A stretch of 64,000 bases of DNA from Kangiellaceae bacterium (lineage in GTDB: Bacteria; Pseudomonadota; Gammaproteobacteria; Enterobacterales; Kangiellaceae), in NCBI GenBank assembly GCA_019090895.1, contig JAHRVB010000037.1, forward strand, positions 1 to 64,000, in the 5' to 3' direction. Positions 43,025 to 52,163 of the stretch are shown here, piece after piece. Under the pieces are notes generated by a model, which worked only from the letters and a program-made list of their open reading frames with translations, had not been told where the DNA came from and searched no databases. Within the stretch, counting starts at the first letter, position 1. Every line of letters starts with the position of its first letter. The translations under genes and the position numbers were made by a program.

Positions 43025-43057
43025 AAAAGTGGCGAGATACATATTCGCCGCTTTTTT
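43025..43057. terminator. Bidirectional terminator between the giant gene and dam
   Basis: AAAAGTGGCGA and TCGCCGCTTTTTT form an 11-bp stem (one G-T pair) with an A-rich left and T-rich right flank. It lies between the convergent surface-protein and dam genes and should stop transcription both ways. Confidence 0.8.
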
Positions 43058-43075
43058 ATTACTCAATAAAAATGA

Positions 43076-43891
43076 CTAACCAGAATAAATTGCCAACAGT
43101 TCTTTGGCATTGCCTCTATTCTTTCCGTCCCGACTGATAAAACGTCTTACCGGAAAAGACTCAATTTCTGCATCTTCATAAATGGATCGAGTAATCGCAT
43201 TGTCATGATTAGAGATAACGACTTTCACTCCGCGATTTGCTAAATGTTGAGCTCTATATGCTAGCTCAACCTGTTGATCATAAGTAAACCCCTGCGCGGC
43301 GTAACTAGTAAAACTCGACGTTGGCGACAGCGGAACGTATGGCGGATCACAATAGACTACATCTCCACGTCGAGAACGGTTCATCAACGAAACAAAGTCC
43401 GCACATACGAACTTGGCTTTTTTGGCTTGAATGAGAAAATGCAGCATTTCTTTTTCAGGAAAATAAGGTTTATTGTATCGTCCAAACGGAACATTAAATC
43501 CGCCAGATTTATTGTATCGACATAAGCCATTGAAGCCATGGCGGTTCAAATAAACAAATAAAGCCGCGCGACGCCGCCCTTTCGCGCCAGAATTAAATTC
43601 GGTTCTAAATTCTAAGTAACGTGTTTGCTGATTATTTTCGGGAATAAAGAAGCTGTGGCAATACTTTATGAAGTTGCCACGCTCTTTTTTTAATTGGGTA
43701 AACAAATTGATCAAATCAGGATTAATATCGCCGAGTAGATAACGCTCAAATGGGAGATTTAAGAATACAGCTCCAGAGCCAATAAATGGCTCGATTAACT
43801 TGACACCTTTAAGGTGTGGAACAAGTTTGTCTAAAACTCTAAACTTTCCTCCCGCCCATTTAAGGAAAGGACGAGTCCGTTGATTCTGCAT
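43076..43891 (-). CDS. dam: DNA adenine methylase (GATC)
   Basis: 271 residues, the size of E. coli Dam. FLKWAGGK near the N-terminus and EPFIGSGAVFLN bind SAM, and DPPYVPLSPTSSFTSYA (about 175-195) is the catalytic DPPY motif with the loop typical of Dam. It methylates adenine in GATC. I take the ATG at 43891 because it places FLKWAGGK nine residues in, as in family members; a GTG six codons earlier is possible. Neither has a strong ribosome binding site. It is usually next to aroKB/damX in gammaproteobacteria, but here it stands beside unrelated genes, so it may be relocated or a second copy. Confidence 0.9.
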   Translation of the reverse strand: MQNQRTRPFLKWAGGKFRVLDKLVPHLKGVKLIEPFIGSGAVFLNLPFERYLLGDINPDLINLFTQLKKERGNFIKYCHSFFIPENNQQTRYLEFRTEFNSGAKGRRRAALFVYLNRHGFNGLCRYNKSGGFNVPFGRYNKPYFPEKEMLHFLIQAKKAKFVCADFVSLMNRSRRGDVVYCDPPYVPLSPTSSFTSYAAQGFTYDQQVELAYRAQHLANRGVKVVISNHDNAITRSIYEDAEIESFPVRRFISRDGKNRGNAKELLAIYSG

Positions 43892-44006
43892 TATTCTGGT
43901 TATTTTCACGACTTAAACAAAAACTGAATTCTACGGAATAAACGAGCAATAAGAAACGATTAACCGATATAAGTCTAAGAATTAAACGGTAAAAGGATGA
44001 GCTGGA

Positions 44007-44924
44007 TTAAACTACAAAGCTGCGGTGCGAATTATCGGTCGAAAGATCGAGGGCTCCTGAACCCGCTATTCGTTGATTTAGCAGGGCAGATTGCCTTCTA
44101 GCAGTGACAGGATTGATGTTACTGGAGCTATCCGGAACATCTGTGCTTACAGGACTCGCTAATGTAGTACTGGATGCAGTAGCAGGCCGATCTAGATTAA
44201 TTCTATCGGGGTCATTGCTAGAGTTAAGGCTTGTCTTAGTACCATCGCTTTCTGAAGAATTCTTATCGGTCTCTTGGGTCTCATCCAATAACAATGCGTT
44301 TAGCTCTGATCTTGCCGCAATTTCACCCGCAGCTGCTTGAGCCGCTACTTGGCGATCTTGCGAAGATGGATTGGCTGGTGCTAATGCAGCCCGTTGAACT
44401 TGTTCTAATTTTCGAATAGTGGCGGCAGGGTCATTATTTACAACGGCGTTATCAATTGAGACTTCACCAGAAATCGCATATCGTTTTCCATCGGGGCCGG
44501 TCACAAAATTTAAGTTCGGAGCCCCTGCTAATGTTCCGCCTACGGCCGAGTGTGCTTGCTCATGAGCACGTACTTCACGGTCAACATTTTGTAAATGTCT
44601 GACCTGCTGAAGTTCATCTAATTCTAATTCGTCCGTCGCCTTGTCTTCGCTCTGGGGCTCTGCTTGCTGCTCAGCTTTCTCAGGATTATCTTGTTTTGAT
44701 GATTCCTTATCCTCAACTATCGATTCAGCATCACCGTTAACAACATCAGACAAATAATTTTTGGATTGCTCGCTGAATTCCGTACTATTCTTTGCAGCGG
44801 TATTTTCTGAAGCGGAAGTAGGTTGAGGAATTCTGGGTCGTTGTGCCACCTCAGCAGTTAACGCTTCAGTAGGAACGTTAGCCGTACTGATTGGTAGTGC
44901 GATTGGCGTCGATGAGATTATCAT
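44007..44924 (-). CDS. SprA-related putative metalloprotease
   Basis: 305 residues. A low-complexity, Glu/Ser/Gln-rich N-terminal half (about 1-105) precedes a SprA-related core with an HEQAH zinc-binding motif (His121-Glu122-His125) inside VRAHEQAHSAVGG. GAPNLNFVTGPDGKRYAISGEVSID and the ATIRKLEQVQRAALAPANPS run are hallmarks of this family. There is no signal peptide. Function is not established; in other genomes such genes often sit near flagellar genes, and here a rod/hook-like small protein lies 91 bp upstream on the same strand. Confidence 0.8.
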   Translation of the reverse strand: MIISSTPIALPISTANVPTEALTAEVAQRPRIPQPTSASENTAAKNSTEFSEQSKNYLSDVVNGDAESIVEDKESSKQDNPEKAEQQAEPQSEDKATDELELDELQQVRHLQNVDREVRAHEQAHSAVGGTLAGAPNLNFVTGPDGKRYAISGEVSIDNAVVNNDPAATIRKLEQVQRAALAPANPSSQDRQVAAQAAAGEIAARSELNALLLDETQETDKNSSESDGTKTSLNSSNDPDRINLDRPATASSTTLASPVSTDVPDSSSNINPVTARRQSALLNQRIAGSGALDLSTDNSHRSFVV

Positions 44925-45015
44925 GATGTTAAGTGGTTAATCGTTAAGCTCTTTTATCTGTCGTGAGCTCCGGTCTATACCTTTTCTCCTATTCTGTAGG
45001 GAAAATTATTGAAAA

Positions 45016-45264
45016 TCAAATTTCAATATCAATAATGGTACCTAGTACATCAGATGCCGTTTGAATAACTTTGGCATTCGCATTAGCATCAATCTCAGCC
45101 GCCTTCAATTCGACTAAAGAAGTCGTTAAGCTCTGAGTTTGATCAACTGAATGTTCGGACTCTGTTACTGATGAAGATGCTATTTCTGTGGCTGCATCAG
45201 TTGCTCTTCTCTGAGCATCTTGAAATCCTTGAACACCGATGTTCAATGTGCTGTCTACTTGCAT
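45016..45264 (-). CDS. Small flagellar rod/hook C-terminal-like protein
   Basis: 82 residues. The C-terminal half, SLTTSLVELKAAEIDANANAKVIQTASDVLGTIIDIE, strongly resembles the C-terminal coiled-coil helix of FlgB/FlgC/FlgE/FlgG (Flg_bbr_C), which packs in the rod and hook core. The N-terminal half lacks the Flg_bb_rod helix, so it is not a complete rod protein. GGAG precedes the ATG. It lies upstream of the SprA-related gene, possibly in one operon. 45265-45546, the stretch before the next gene, shows nothing else recognisable. Confidence 0.7.
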   Translation of the reverse strand: MQVDSTLNIGVQGFQDAQRRATDAATEIASSSVTESEHSVDQTQSLTTSLVELKAAEIDANANAKVIQTASDVLGTIIDIEI

Positions 45265-45546
45265 TTAATTCTCCTTCTGTCAGCTGCGAATTAGAAAACA
45301 ACTTAGGTCGATTTCATTTGATAACAGGCATACTAACTTGGACCCATTATTCGGCGAGAATACCTATTAACAACAGGTAGACACACATTTATCGGCCAGA
45401 TATGAAAAAAGTTTAGCAGAAAGAAGGCTTCAAGGAAGCGAATATACTAGGAAATAATTAGAAATTCCCTAGTACATTCGTAAAACTCTGTCCCTAACAG
45501 TCCCATGAACTGAGATTGTTAGAAAATCAAGTGACGATAGGAAGAC

Positions 45547-48405
45547 CTAAATACTATAGTCAACAACCTCATATCCCAGTGCCTTAAGTTGTGGCTTAAG
45601 TGTACTTGCATCTCCAACAACTACCATAAACATCTCTTCAATTTTAAGGTGTCTTGCAGCTAACTCATTGATTTCTTTGGCTGATATTTTATCTACTATC
45701 TCTGCTTGATCTGCAACGAACTTGGTTGTAAGTTCATGTTCCAATATACGTGCTAGGAATCCTAATTTAGCTCCCGGTGTTTCATATTTAAGTGCATCTC
45801 GCTGATTAATTGAGTTTTTCATAAAAGCGAGTTCAGCATTAGTTATGCCTTTCTTCTGGTAGGCGCTAATTTCATTCACCAGTTCTACAATTGATTTATC
45901 GGTCACATCGGCTCTCACTTCAGCAGAAGCCGTATATCCACCACTCAATTTGTTGCCCCAAAAATAGGACCGTGCACCGTAGGTATAACCTTTGTCTTCC
46001 CTTAAATTAAGGTTAATTCGACTATTAAATGCCCCACCCAGTGGGAAGTTCATCAAATACGAACGGTAAAACTCACCAGTAATGTCTTGTTTAATCCCTC
46101 TCTTTCCAATTCTGATCGCAGATTGTGCCGCATCGTCTTTATTGACTAGATAAATAACACCCGACTTTGCTTTAGAAGCTTCCATTTTTAATGCGAGCAC
46201 AGGCCCTTTACCTTGCCATTTAGCTAAAGTGGCTAATGTTGACCCGAGTTCCTTTTCTGACTTATCCGATACGATAATCAATTGAACACCTGCAGGCTTG
46301 AAGTGAGATTGATAAAAACCCTTTAAATCATCGATAGTTAAGCCTTTAATTGACTTATCGGTGCCACCGCCTGGTGTGGCTGCAACATTGTCACCATTTA
46401 ACAATTGGCGATAAGCGGTACTAGCTAAATAACCAGCATTTTTCTTACTATTCGCAATACCTTGTATCGCGGTATTCTTAACTCTGGCAAACTCTGATTC
46501 TGCAAACGCTGGATTGAATAATTTTTCCTTCACCAACGCCATGGTTGCCTCAATGTTTTTGCTAAGCGCATTAACATTAACATTAACAGTTTGATTGCTT
46601 GAGCTAATCGAAACAGTACTGCCCAAAAGTTGCAATGCTTTACTCATCTCTTCTCCACTTCTTTCTGTGGTTGATTCGCTCAGCATTGTCGCCATTAAGG
46701 ACGATGTCCCTGCTTTTTCTTTACTTTCAAAATAATGGCCTGCAGGAATTTTGATTAACAATGAAGTGGTTGGGGTTTCTGTGCTCTGAGAACCAAGGAT
46801 CTTAATACCGTTGGCCATTTCCTGTTGCCACATTTGTGGAACTTCAACCGGTGGATTAGCACCGGCTGTAGGAATCTTAGAACGATCGAATGTATCTTTT
46901 GCCTTTCTCAGTGCTAGGTCATCATCCGAAGTGGCTGATTCTTCAACAAGCTGTCTAATTGGCGCGTTAAAATTATCGGCTTTTGCGATGGCTTCAATCT
47001 TACCATTAGGTACAACACTCATTATTACTGAATGATGTCCTTTGATGTATTGATTAAAAACACGATCAACATCTTCCTTAGTCACATTGGCATATCGAGC
47101 GATATCTCGTTCAATATAATTAGGATTTGCTTTAAATGTTTGGTTAGCAGCTAATTGGCTCACTTTCCCACTGACACTTTGCAATCCGAAAATGAAGCTC
47201 GCTTCCATTTGAGCTTGTGCTTTAGCAAGGTCATCGGGTTGAACACCTCTTTCTTCAAATTCAATGAGTGTATCGCGCATGATCTTTTCTAAATCGGCAA
47301 GCGTTTTACCAGAGGCAGGATGAGGCAATGCGAACATATTAAAACTACAAGCCAGTTCCGCACATGGATGTGAAACCGATGCCTGAACTGCAAATTGATT
47401 CTTCACCATATTCTTGTAGAACATTGAAGTCTTGCCACCGCCGAGGATTTGCGATAACAAATCTAATGGCGCTTCATCCGCATGCCGATGACTAACAGTT
47501 GGAAACGACATATACACTAAAGGCAAATGAACGTTATCTTCCATAGAAATATATCGGTCAGCATCGAGTTTAACCAATTTTTTCTCTGGCATGCCAACTT
47601 CTGGACCTTTGGGAATCGAACCAAAATACTTCACTACCAATTCGAGTGTAGATTTCTCGTCAATGGCACCGCCAATAGTAACGGTCGCATTATTCGGACC
47701 ATACCAGTTTAAAAAGAACTTCTTGAGATCATTAACATTAGCGCGATTCAAGTCTTCCATAAACCCAATGACAGGCCACGAATAAGGATGACCTTCTGGA
47801 TATAGTGCAGCAGAAACACGCTCGTTTAATCGACCATAAGGTTGGTTATCAACTCGTTGACCTCGTTCATTTTTAACAGTCTCACGCTGAACTTCAAATT
47901 TTTCTTGAGTAACTGCATCCACTAAGAATCCCATTCGGTCAGATTCTAACCAAAGCATTTTTTCGAGCTGATTCGCTGGAACCGTTTGAAAATAATTAGT
48001 CCTATCATTGTTAGTGGTCCCATTCATGGTCCCACCTGCTTCTGTAATTAATTTAAAATGCTGTTCATCGGCTACGTTTTCAGATCCTTGAAACATCATG
48101 TGTTCAAAGAAATGAGCAAAACCAGATTTTCCAATTTCTTCTCGACCTGAGCCAACATGATAAGTCACGTCAACATGCACCAATGGATCAGAATGATCTT
48201 CGTGCAGAATCAATGTCAATCCGTTATCCAGTTCGAACTTTTTGTAAGGAATAATCGTTTTGCCCGGTTGTTCATTAACTTGTTCTAATAAAGTCACACC
48301 CATAATTTTTGTTTCAACAGCCTCGTTGGACTGCTTTTTAGCTTCTTCACTGGGCGTACATCCGAAAAGTAACACGGTTAATGCTGGTAGTAATAAACGA
48401 TTCAA
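45547..48405 (-). CDS. M16 (insulinase/pitrilysin) family lipoprotein peptidase
   Basis: 952 residues, a tandem M16 protein. Lipobox LLFGC with Cys16 places it on the periplasmic side of a membrane. The N-terminal active unit has the inverted zinc motif HFFEH (His98, Glu101, His102) and downstream ETVKNER with the third zinc ligand Glu. The second half (about 510-950) is a partner domain without zinc ligands, ending in an Arg/Tyr-type RINLNLREDKGYTYGARS substrate-binding region near 795-815. It degrades peptides in the envelope; natural substrates are unknown. It is a single gene with its own upstream gap of 146 bp to dgkA. Confidence 0.9.
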   Translation of the reverse strand: MNRLLLPALTVLLFGCTPSEEAKKQSNEAVETKIMGVTLLEQVNEQPGKTIIPYKKFELDNGLTLILHEDHSDPLVHVDVTYHVGSGREEIGKSGFAHFFEHMMFQGSENVADEQHFKLITEAGGTMNGTTNNDRTNYFQTVPANQLEKMLWLESDRMGFLVDAVTQEKFEVQRETVKNERGQRVDNQPYGRLNERVSAALYPEGHPYSWPVIGFMEDLNRANVNDLKKFFLNWYGPNNATVTIGGAIDEKSTLELVVKYFGSIPKGPEVGMPEKKLVKLDADRYISMEDNVHLPLVYMSFPTVSHRHADEAPLDLLSQILGGGKTSMFYKNMVKNQFAVQASVSHPCAELACSFNMFALPHPASGKTLADLEKIMRDTLIEFEERGVQPDDLAKAQAQMEASFIFGLQSVSGKVSQLAANQTFKANPNYIERDIARYANVTKEDVDRVFNQYIKGHHSVIMSVVPNGKIEAIAKADNFNAPIRQLVEESATSDDDLALRKAKDTFDRSKIPTAGANPPVEVPQMWQQEMANGIKILGSQSTETPTTSLLIKIPAGHYFESKEKAGTSSLMATMLSESTTERSGEEMSKALQLLGSTVSISSSNQTVNVNVNALSKNIEATMALVKEKLFNPAFAESEFARVKNTAIQGIANSKKNAGYLASTAYRQLLNGDNVAATPGGGTDKSIKGLTIDDLKGFYQSHFKPAGVQLIIVSDKSEKELGSTLATLAKWQGKGPVLALKMEASKAKSGVIYLVNKDDAAQSAIRIGKRGIKQDITGEFYRSYLMNFPLGGAFNSRINLNLREDKGYTYGARSYFWGNKLSGGYTASAEVRADVTDKSIVELVNEISAYQKKGITNAELAFMKNSINQRDALKYETPGAKLGFLARILEHELTTKFVADQAEIVDKISAKEINELAARHLKIEEMFMVVVGDASTLKPQLKALGYEVVDYSI

Positions 48406-48551
48406 ATTTTTCTCCTAAACGTTGAACTATTCTGTGTTGTATTGACTAATCTGTGACCGACTTAGTCAGTTGGCGCGACTCTAAAGCAAATGTAATTAGA
48501 TTGATATGCAACTATTTACTAAAAACAAAAGTGTGTGAATAAAATTGTAAC

Positions 48552-48914
48552 TCAATAATACAAAACAATGCTCCAAACGAAAATTAACAACAGTATCGAT
48601 ACAAACACTAACGAAGAACCTATATCCTTAGCCCTCCCCGCTAGTTCATGGTGTTCATCACTAATTCTATCGACGACTGCTTCCAAGGCTGAATTAACGA
48701 GTTCTGCTAACACCAATATAAATAAAGGTAGGATAAGCCATAACAATTCAATTTTATTCTCTGCAAGCCAGAATGCGACAGGAATCCCTATCAGAGCGAG
48801 TACGAGTTCTTGTCTAAATGCTGCTTCATGTATCCATGCTGCTCTTAATCCTTGCCACGAGTACTGAGTCGCATAGACAATTCGTTTAAATCCGGTTCGA
48901 CCTGGTTTTGCCAT
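48552..48914 (-). CDS. dgkA: Diacylglycerol kinase
   Basis: 120 residues with three transmembrane helices, the size of E. coli DgkA. EAAFRQELVLALIGIPVAF and ELVNSALEAVVDRISDEHHELAGRAKDIGSS contain the conserved Glu and Asp/Asn residues of the active site. It phosphorylates diacylglycerol in the inner membrane, recycling lipid from membrane-derived oligosaccharide or LPS modification. It starts one base after the amidohydrolase gene stops, so the two are coupled. Confidence 0.95.
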   Translation of the reverse strand: MAKPGRTGFKRIVYATQYSWQGLRAAWIHEAAFRQELVLALIGIPVAFWLAENKIELLWLILPLFILVLAELVNSALEAVVDRISDEHHELAGRAKDIGSSLVFVSILLLIFVWSIVLYY

Positions 48915-48915
48915 A

Positions 48916-50484
48916 CTATTTTGCTTCTTTTTCTTTTTTGACGATGTTTCTCACATCCTCAAGTAATTGTTTGGCATCGAAAACAATACCGTCTTTAATG
49001 GTATATTTGACGCCACCGACAGTAACCGGTTTATTATTTTCGTCAAGTTTCACATGCCCTGTTCCATAAAGTGTCTTAAAGTTACGCAAGGGGTTTTCTT
49101 TTACAATCACTAAATCAGCCAATTTGCCAACAGCGATCGATCCGATCTGATCATCCATCCCCAGCGCTTCCGCGCCATTAATGGTCGCAGATTTAATAAC
49201 TTCTAATGGGTGAAAACCAGCTTCTTGCAATAACTCAAGCTCACGAATATAACCAAATCCGTACACTTTATAAATGTAGCCAGAATCACTCCCGGTTGTT
49301 ACTCGACCACCATGATTTTTATAATCATCTAAAAAGGCCATCCATTTACGATAATTGTTCTTCCAATTTATTTCGTCTTGAGTCGTCCAATCGAACCAAT
49401 AAGATCCGTGAGCATATCGACTCGCTTGAAAAAACTTCCACAAGGATGGCGTTGTATATTCATCGTGCCAATCAGCGTTGCGTTCGCGCATCAGATCTCG
49501 ACTGGCTTCATAAATGGTCATTGTCGGATTAATAGTAAAATCCAGAGCGATAAGTTCATCCCTCACAGCATTCCACTTTTCACTGCCCTCTTCAGCGGCC
49601 TGTTGCCACAACTTACCCGCTTCTCCAAAGCGGTGCTGTTCGTTGTTATAGTTATAATCGAGAGGGTAATTTTGAATGACTTGATTTTCGAACATCGCTT
49701 CGGGTAAACCGTACCAATGCTCCATAGTCGTTAAACCCATTCGAGCACTATCAAGTACGTTAAGATGAACGACATTCAGCTGGGCATGATGCATCGCAGT
49801 CCCAAGTCCTTGCTTTTTGGCTTCCTCTACAGCTGCTTTAAAAATCTTGGGATGTGCGCCGCTAAACTTGATCCCTTTTGCGCCTTGCTTTGCTATTTTC
49901 TTAACCCATGTTTTGGCTTCTTTGGTTGACTCGAACGATTTATTCCATCCGGAACCAAAACCAAAATAAGGAACTATTCGAGGTGCGGTAATCTTATTTA
50001 TCTCACTCGCCTTCACATGTTGCATAACGAACTCTGCGCCATTGAAACTACCCGGCTCTCTTACCGTAGTAATACCGTGAGCCAGCCAAAGTTTAAGGGA
50101 GTATTCAACGGACGAAATTTGATAATCACCGCCCATATGGCCGTGCATATCAATAAATCCAGGTAACACGTAATGGCCGTGTAAATCGAGTTCTTTATCA
50201 CCGGGGTTAGCTTTAGGCCGCTCCCCGACAATAGGCACCCCAGGATGACCAACATCGACAATATCGGTGATACGGTTCTTCGTAATGACAATATCAACAG
50301 GGCCTCTAGCAGGCGCTCCAGCTCCATCTACGAAAGTGACCCCTCTTAGAATCAGCTTATTGAACGGACCTTCGCCGCGTATACGTTCAGGTGCTTTCTG
50401 GGGGGCTGCGTCGACACTAAACGAGTAATTAAGAGCGAACAAAATTGATACTGTAACGAGTACAACAAACCGCTTAAAAAACAT
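48916..50484 (-). CDS. Secreted amidohydrolase family protein
   Basis: 522 residues with a signal peptide (hydrophobic 8-22, cleavage near AAP). The amidohydrolase barrel has LPGFIDMHGHMGG (HxH metal site), KGIKFSGAHP (lysine position), MHHAQLN and MEHWYG, and GSDSGYIYKV with the catalytic Asp. The C-terminal IGSIAVGKLADLVIVKENPL stretch is the family's small beta domain. It would hydrolyse an amide or similar bond in the periplasm; imidazolonepropionase- or prolidase-like members are typical relatives. The substrate is not known. Upstream lies the CvfB-like gene, 44 bp away. Confidence 0.85.
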   Translation of the reverse strand: MFFKRFVVLVTVSILFALNYSFSVDAAPQKAPERIRGEGPFNKLILRGVTFVDGAGAPARGPVDIVITKNRITDIVDVGHPGVPIVGERPKANPGDKELDLHGHYVLPGFIDMHGHMGGDYQISSVEYSLKLWLAHGITTVREPGSFNGAEFVMQHVKASEINKITAPRIVPYFGFGSGWNKSFESTKEAKTWVKKIAKQGAKGIKFSGAHPKIFKAAVEEAKKQGLGTAMHHAQLNVVHLNVLDSARMGLTTMEHWYGLPEAMFENQVIQNYPLDYNYNNEQHRFGEAGKLWQQAAEEGSEKWNAVRDELIALDFTINPTMTIYEASRDLMRERNADWHDEYTTPSLWKFFQASRYAHGSYWFDWTTQDEINWKNNYRKWMAFLDDYKNHGGRVTTGSDSGYIYKVYGFGYIRELELLQEAGFHPLEVIKSATINGAEALGMDDQIGSIAVGKLADLVIVKENPLRNFKTLYGTGHVKLDENNKPVTVGGVKYTIKDGIVFDAKQLLEDVRNIVKKEKEAK

Positions 50485-50528
50485 TCTTATCTCCCTAAAT
50501 ATAGTGATGACAGGCTGGTGGAAATCGA

Positions 50529-51365
50529 TTATTTCGAGACCAGCTGAATGCCACCTTTTTCTATTGTTATTTGTTTGTTTTTATACATTTTGCCAATCGT
50601 TGACTTGAATACTTTTTTACTAACACCAAAGGTTTTATAAATGATCTCTGGTGAAGTCTTATCATTGGCAGGATAACTTCCATTGTTTTCTTGAAGTAGC
50701 TTCATTATTTTCGACCGTAAAGAACTCGCCTCGCCCTCTCCTTCTGGTGCAGACAATGTCATATCGATTCGACCGTCGGGGCGAACCTTTTTAACATAAG
50801 CAGTAAGGGTTTGACCATATTTGAGTGGCTGGAATATATCGCTCGAATGAAGCACACCCCAATATTTAGAATTAACCACCAGCTTAAAACCCAAATCGGT
50901 TTTATCGCCAACCATCGCTTTTACTTTTTGAGCAATTTTGAAGCCTTTAGTTTCTGCTTTTACATACCGATTAAGTTTGGAACTAGCCGCTATTCTGCCC
51001 GTGTTATCTTGGTATACAGCGACAATATGGCGCTCGCCTTCCTTCATTGGCGTACTTTGTTGACCGAATGGAGCAAACAGATCTTTTGGTAAGCCCCAAT
51101 CAAGAAAAGCGCCTACCGAATTACAAGATACAACTTGTAAACAAGCGACTTCTCCAACGCTGGCCCGTGGTTTTTTAGTAGTTGCGACAGCTTCATCATC
51201 CGAATTACGGTAAACGAATACTTCGATTTTATCGCCCGCTTCGCAAAAACTGGGTGTTTGTCCCTTAGGAAGGAACAACTCTCCAAGATTACCGGCAGCT
51301 AAAAACGTCCCGCGGCCTGTTTTACGTGCAATTTTAAGAAAATTAAATTGGCCAAAATTAACCAT
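50529..51365 (-). CDS. CvfB-like S1 RNA-binding protein
   Basis: 278 residues with three S1-like beta-barrel modules (about 1-65, 70-140, 145-215) and a C-terminal winged-helix-like part (about 220-275: KIMKLLQENNGSYPANDKTSPEIIYKTFGVSKKVFKSTIGKMYKNK). This matches the CvfB/YitL family, implicated in RNA binding and in virulence or stress regulation in Gram-positive bacteria; the role here is unknown. There is no signal peptide. The bioD gene lies 25 bp upstream on the same strand, so this could be the tail of the biotin operon transcript. Confidence 0.85.
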   Translation of the reverse strand: MVNFGQFNFLKIARKTGRGTFLAAGNLGELFLPKGQTPSFCEAGDKIEVFVYRNSDDEAVATTKKPRASVGEVACLQVVSCNSVGAFLDWGLPKDLFAPFGQQSTPMKEGERHIVAVYQDNTGRIAASSKLNRYVKAETKGFKIAQKVKAMVGDKTDLGFKLVVNSKYWGVLHSSDIFQPLKYGQTLTAYVKKVRPDGRIDMTLSAPEGEGEASSLRSKIMKLLQENNGSYPANDKTSPEIIYKTFGVSKKVFKSTIGKMYKNKQITIEKGGIQLVSK

Positions 51366-51389
51366 CGGAGAACTCTTATGGGTAGGATA

Positions 51390-52094
51390 TTAATTTAAGA
51401 GGTCTATATTAACATAATCACTGGCTATTGGGATTGGATTAGTTGCTTGGATATGTGGAATAACACCCAATAGAGGTGCTTTAATTCGAGTTCTGAGGGA
51501 TTCAATATTTTGCTCGAATTTGTTCATCTCTGTCTCGGGAGAATTTGCTATCCAGCCAACCAATGTCATTCCTGCAGCTAATATTGATTGCACTGTTAAC
51601 AAAGCATGATTAATACAGCCTAGCTTCATACCGACAACTAAAATAACTTCAAGTTGTTCATGCTGAGCAAAATCTGCGAGTGTCTCATTATCATTCAGCG
51701 GAACAAGCCAACCACCGGCACCTTCCACCAAGGTCACATCAGTATCATATCGTTTAATTTTGCAAAGATTTGAAAGCTGCTCTACTGTATATTTTAGTCC
51801 TTGTTCTTCAGCCGCGATATGAGGTGCTATTGCTGAAGTCAGTGTAGCGGGATTTATTTGTAGATAGTCAACCCTACTCGCCATCATTTGTTGCATCAAC
51901 AAGGCATCATCATTCACCCATTGACCATCTACCAACTCACAACCAGCAGCAATTGGCTTTATCGCCATCACAGAATAGTCTTGCTGTTGAAACTTGTTAA
52001 TTAAAGCACAAGTAACAAATGTTTTGCCCGCATCGGTATCGGTGCCAGTAATAAAATATCGTTTCTGATTTGGTTTAGAATTCATATCTTGCAT
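51390..52094 (-). CDS. bioD: Dethiobiotin synthetase
   Basis: 234 residues. YFITGTDTDAGKTFVTCAL is the P-loop with the conserved Thr and Lys; VEGAGGWLVPLN near residue 115 contacts the substrate and Mg. It closes the ureido ring of 7,8-diaminononanoate to dethiobiotin with CO2 and ATP. It is the last gene of bioBFHCD. BioA, which makes the diaminononanoate, is not in the cluster and must lie elsewhere. M1 at 52094 or M4 at 52085 both fit. Confidence 0.93.
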   Translation of the reverse strand: MQDMNSKPNQKRYFITGTDTDAGKTFVTCALINKFQQQDYSVMAIKPIAAGCELVDGQWVNDDALLMQQMMASRVDYLQINPATLTSAIAPHIAAEEQGLKYTVEQLSNLCKIKRYDTDVTLVEGAGGWLVPLNDNETLADFAQHEQLEVILVVGMKLGCINHALLTVQSILAAGMTLVGWIANSPETEMNKFEQNIESLRTRIKAPLLGVIPHIQATNPIPIASDYVNIDLLN

Positions 52095-52163
52095 ATTCTT
52101 TATCTACTTAAACTACACTTTTCCTTCGACTACCTTCAGGGAGCTTTCTTCTAACTCGTAACT

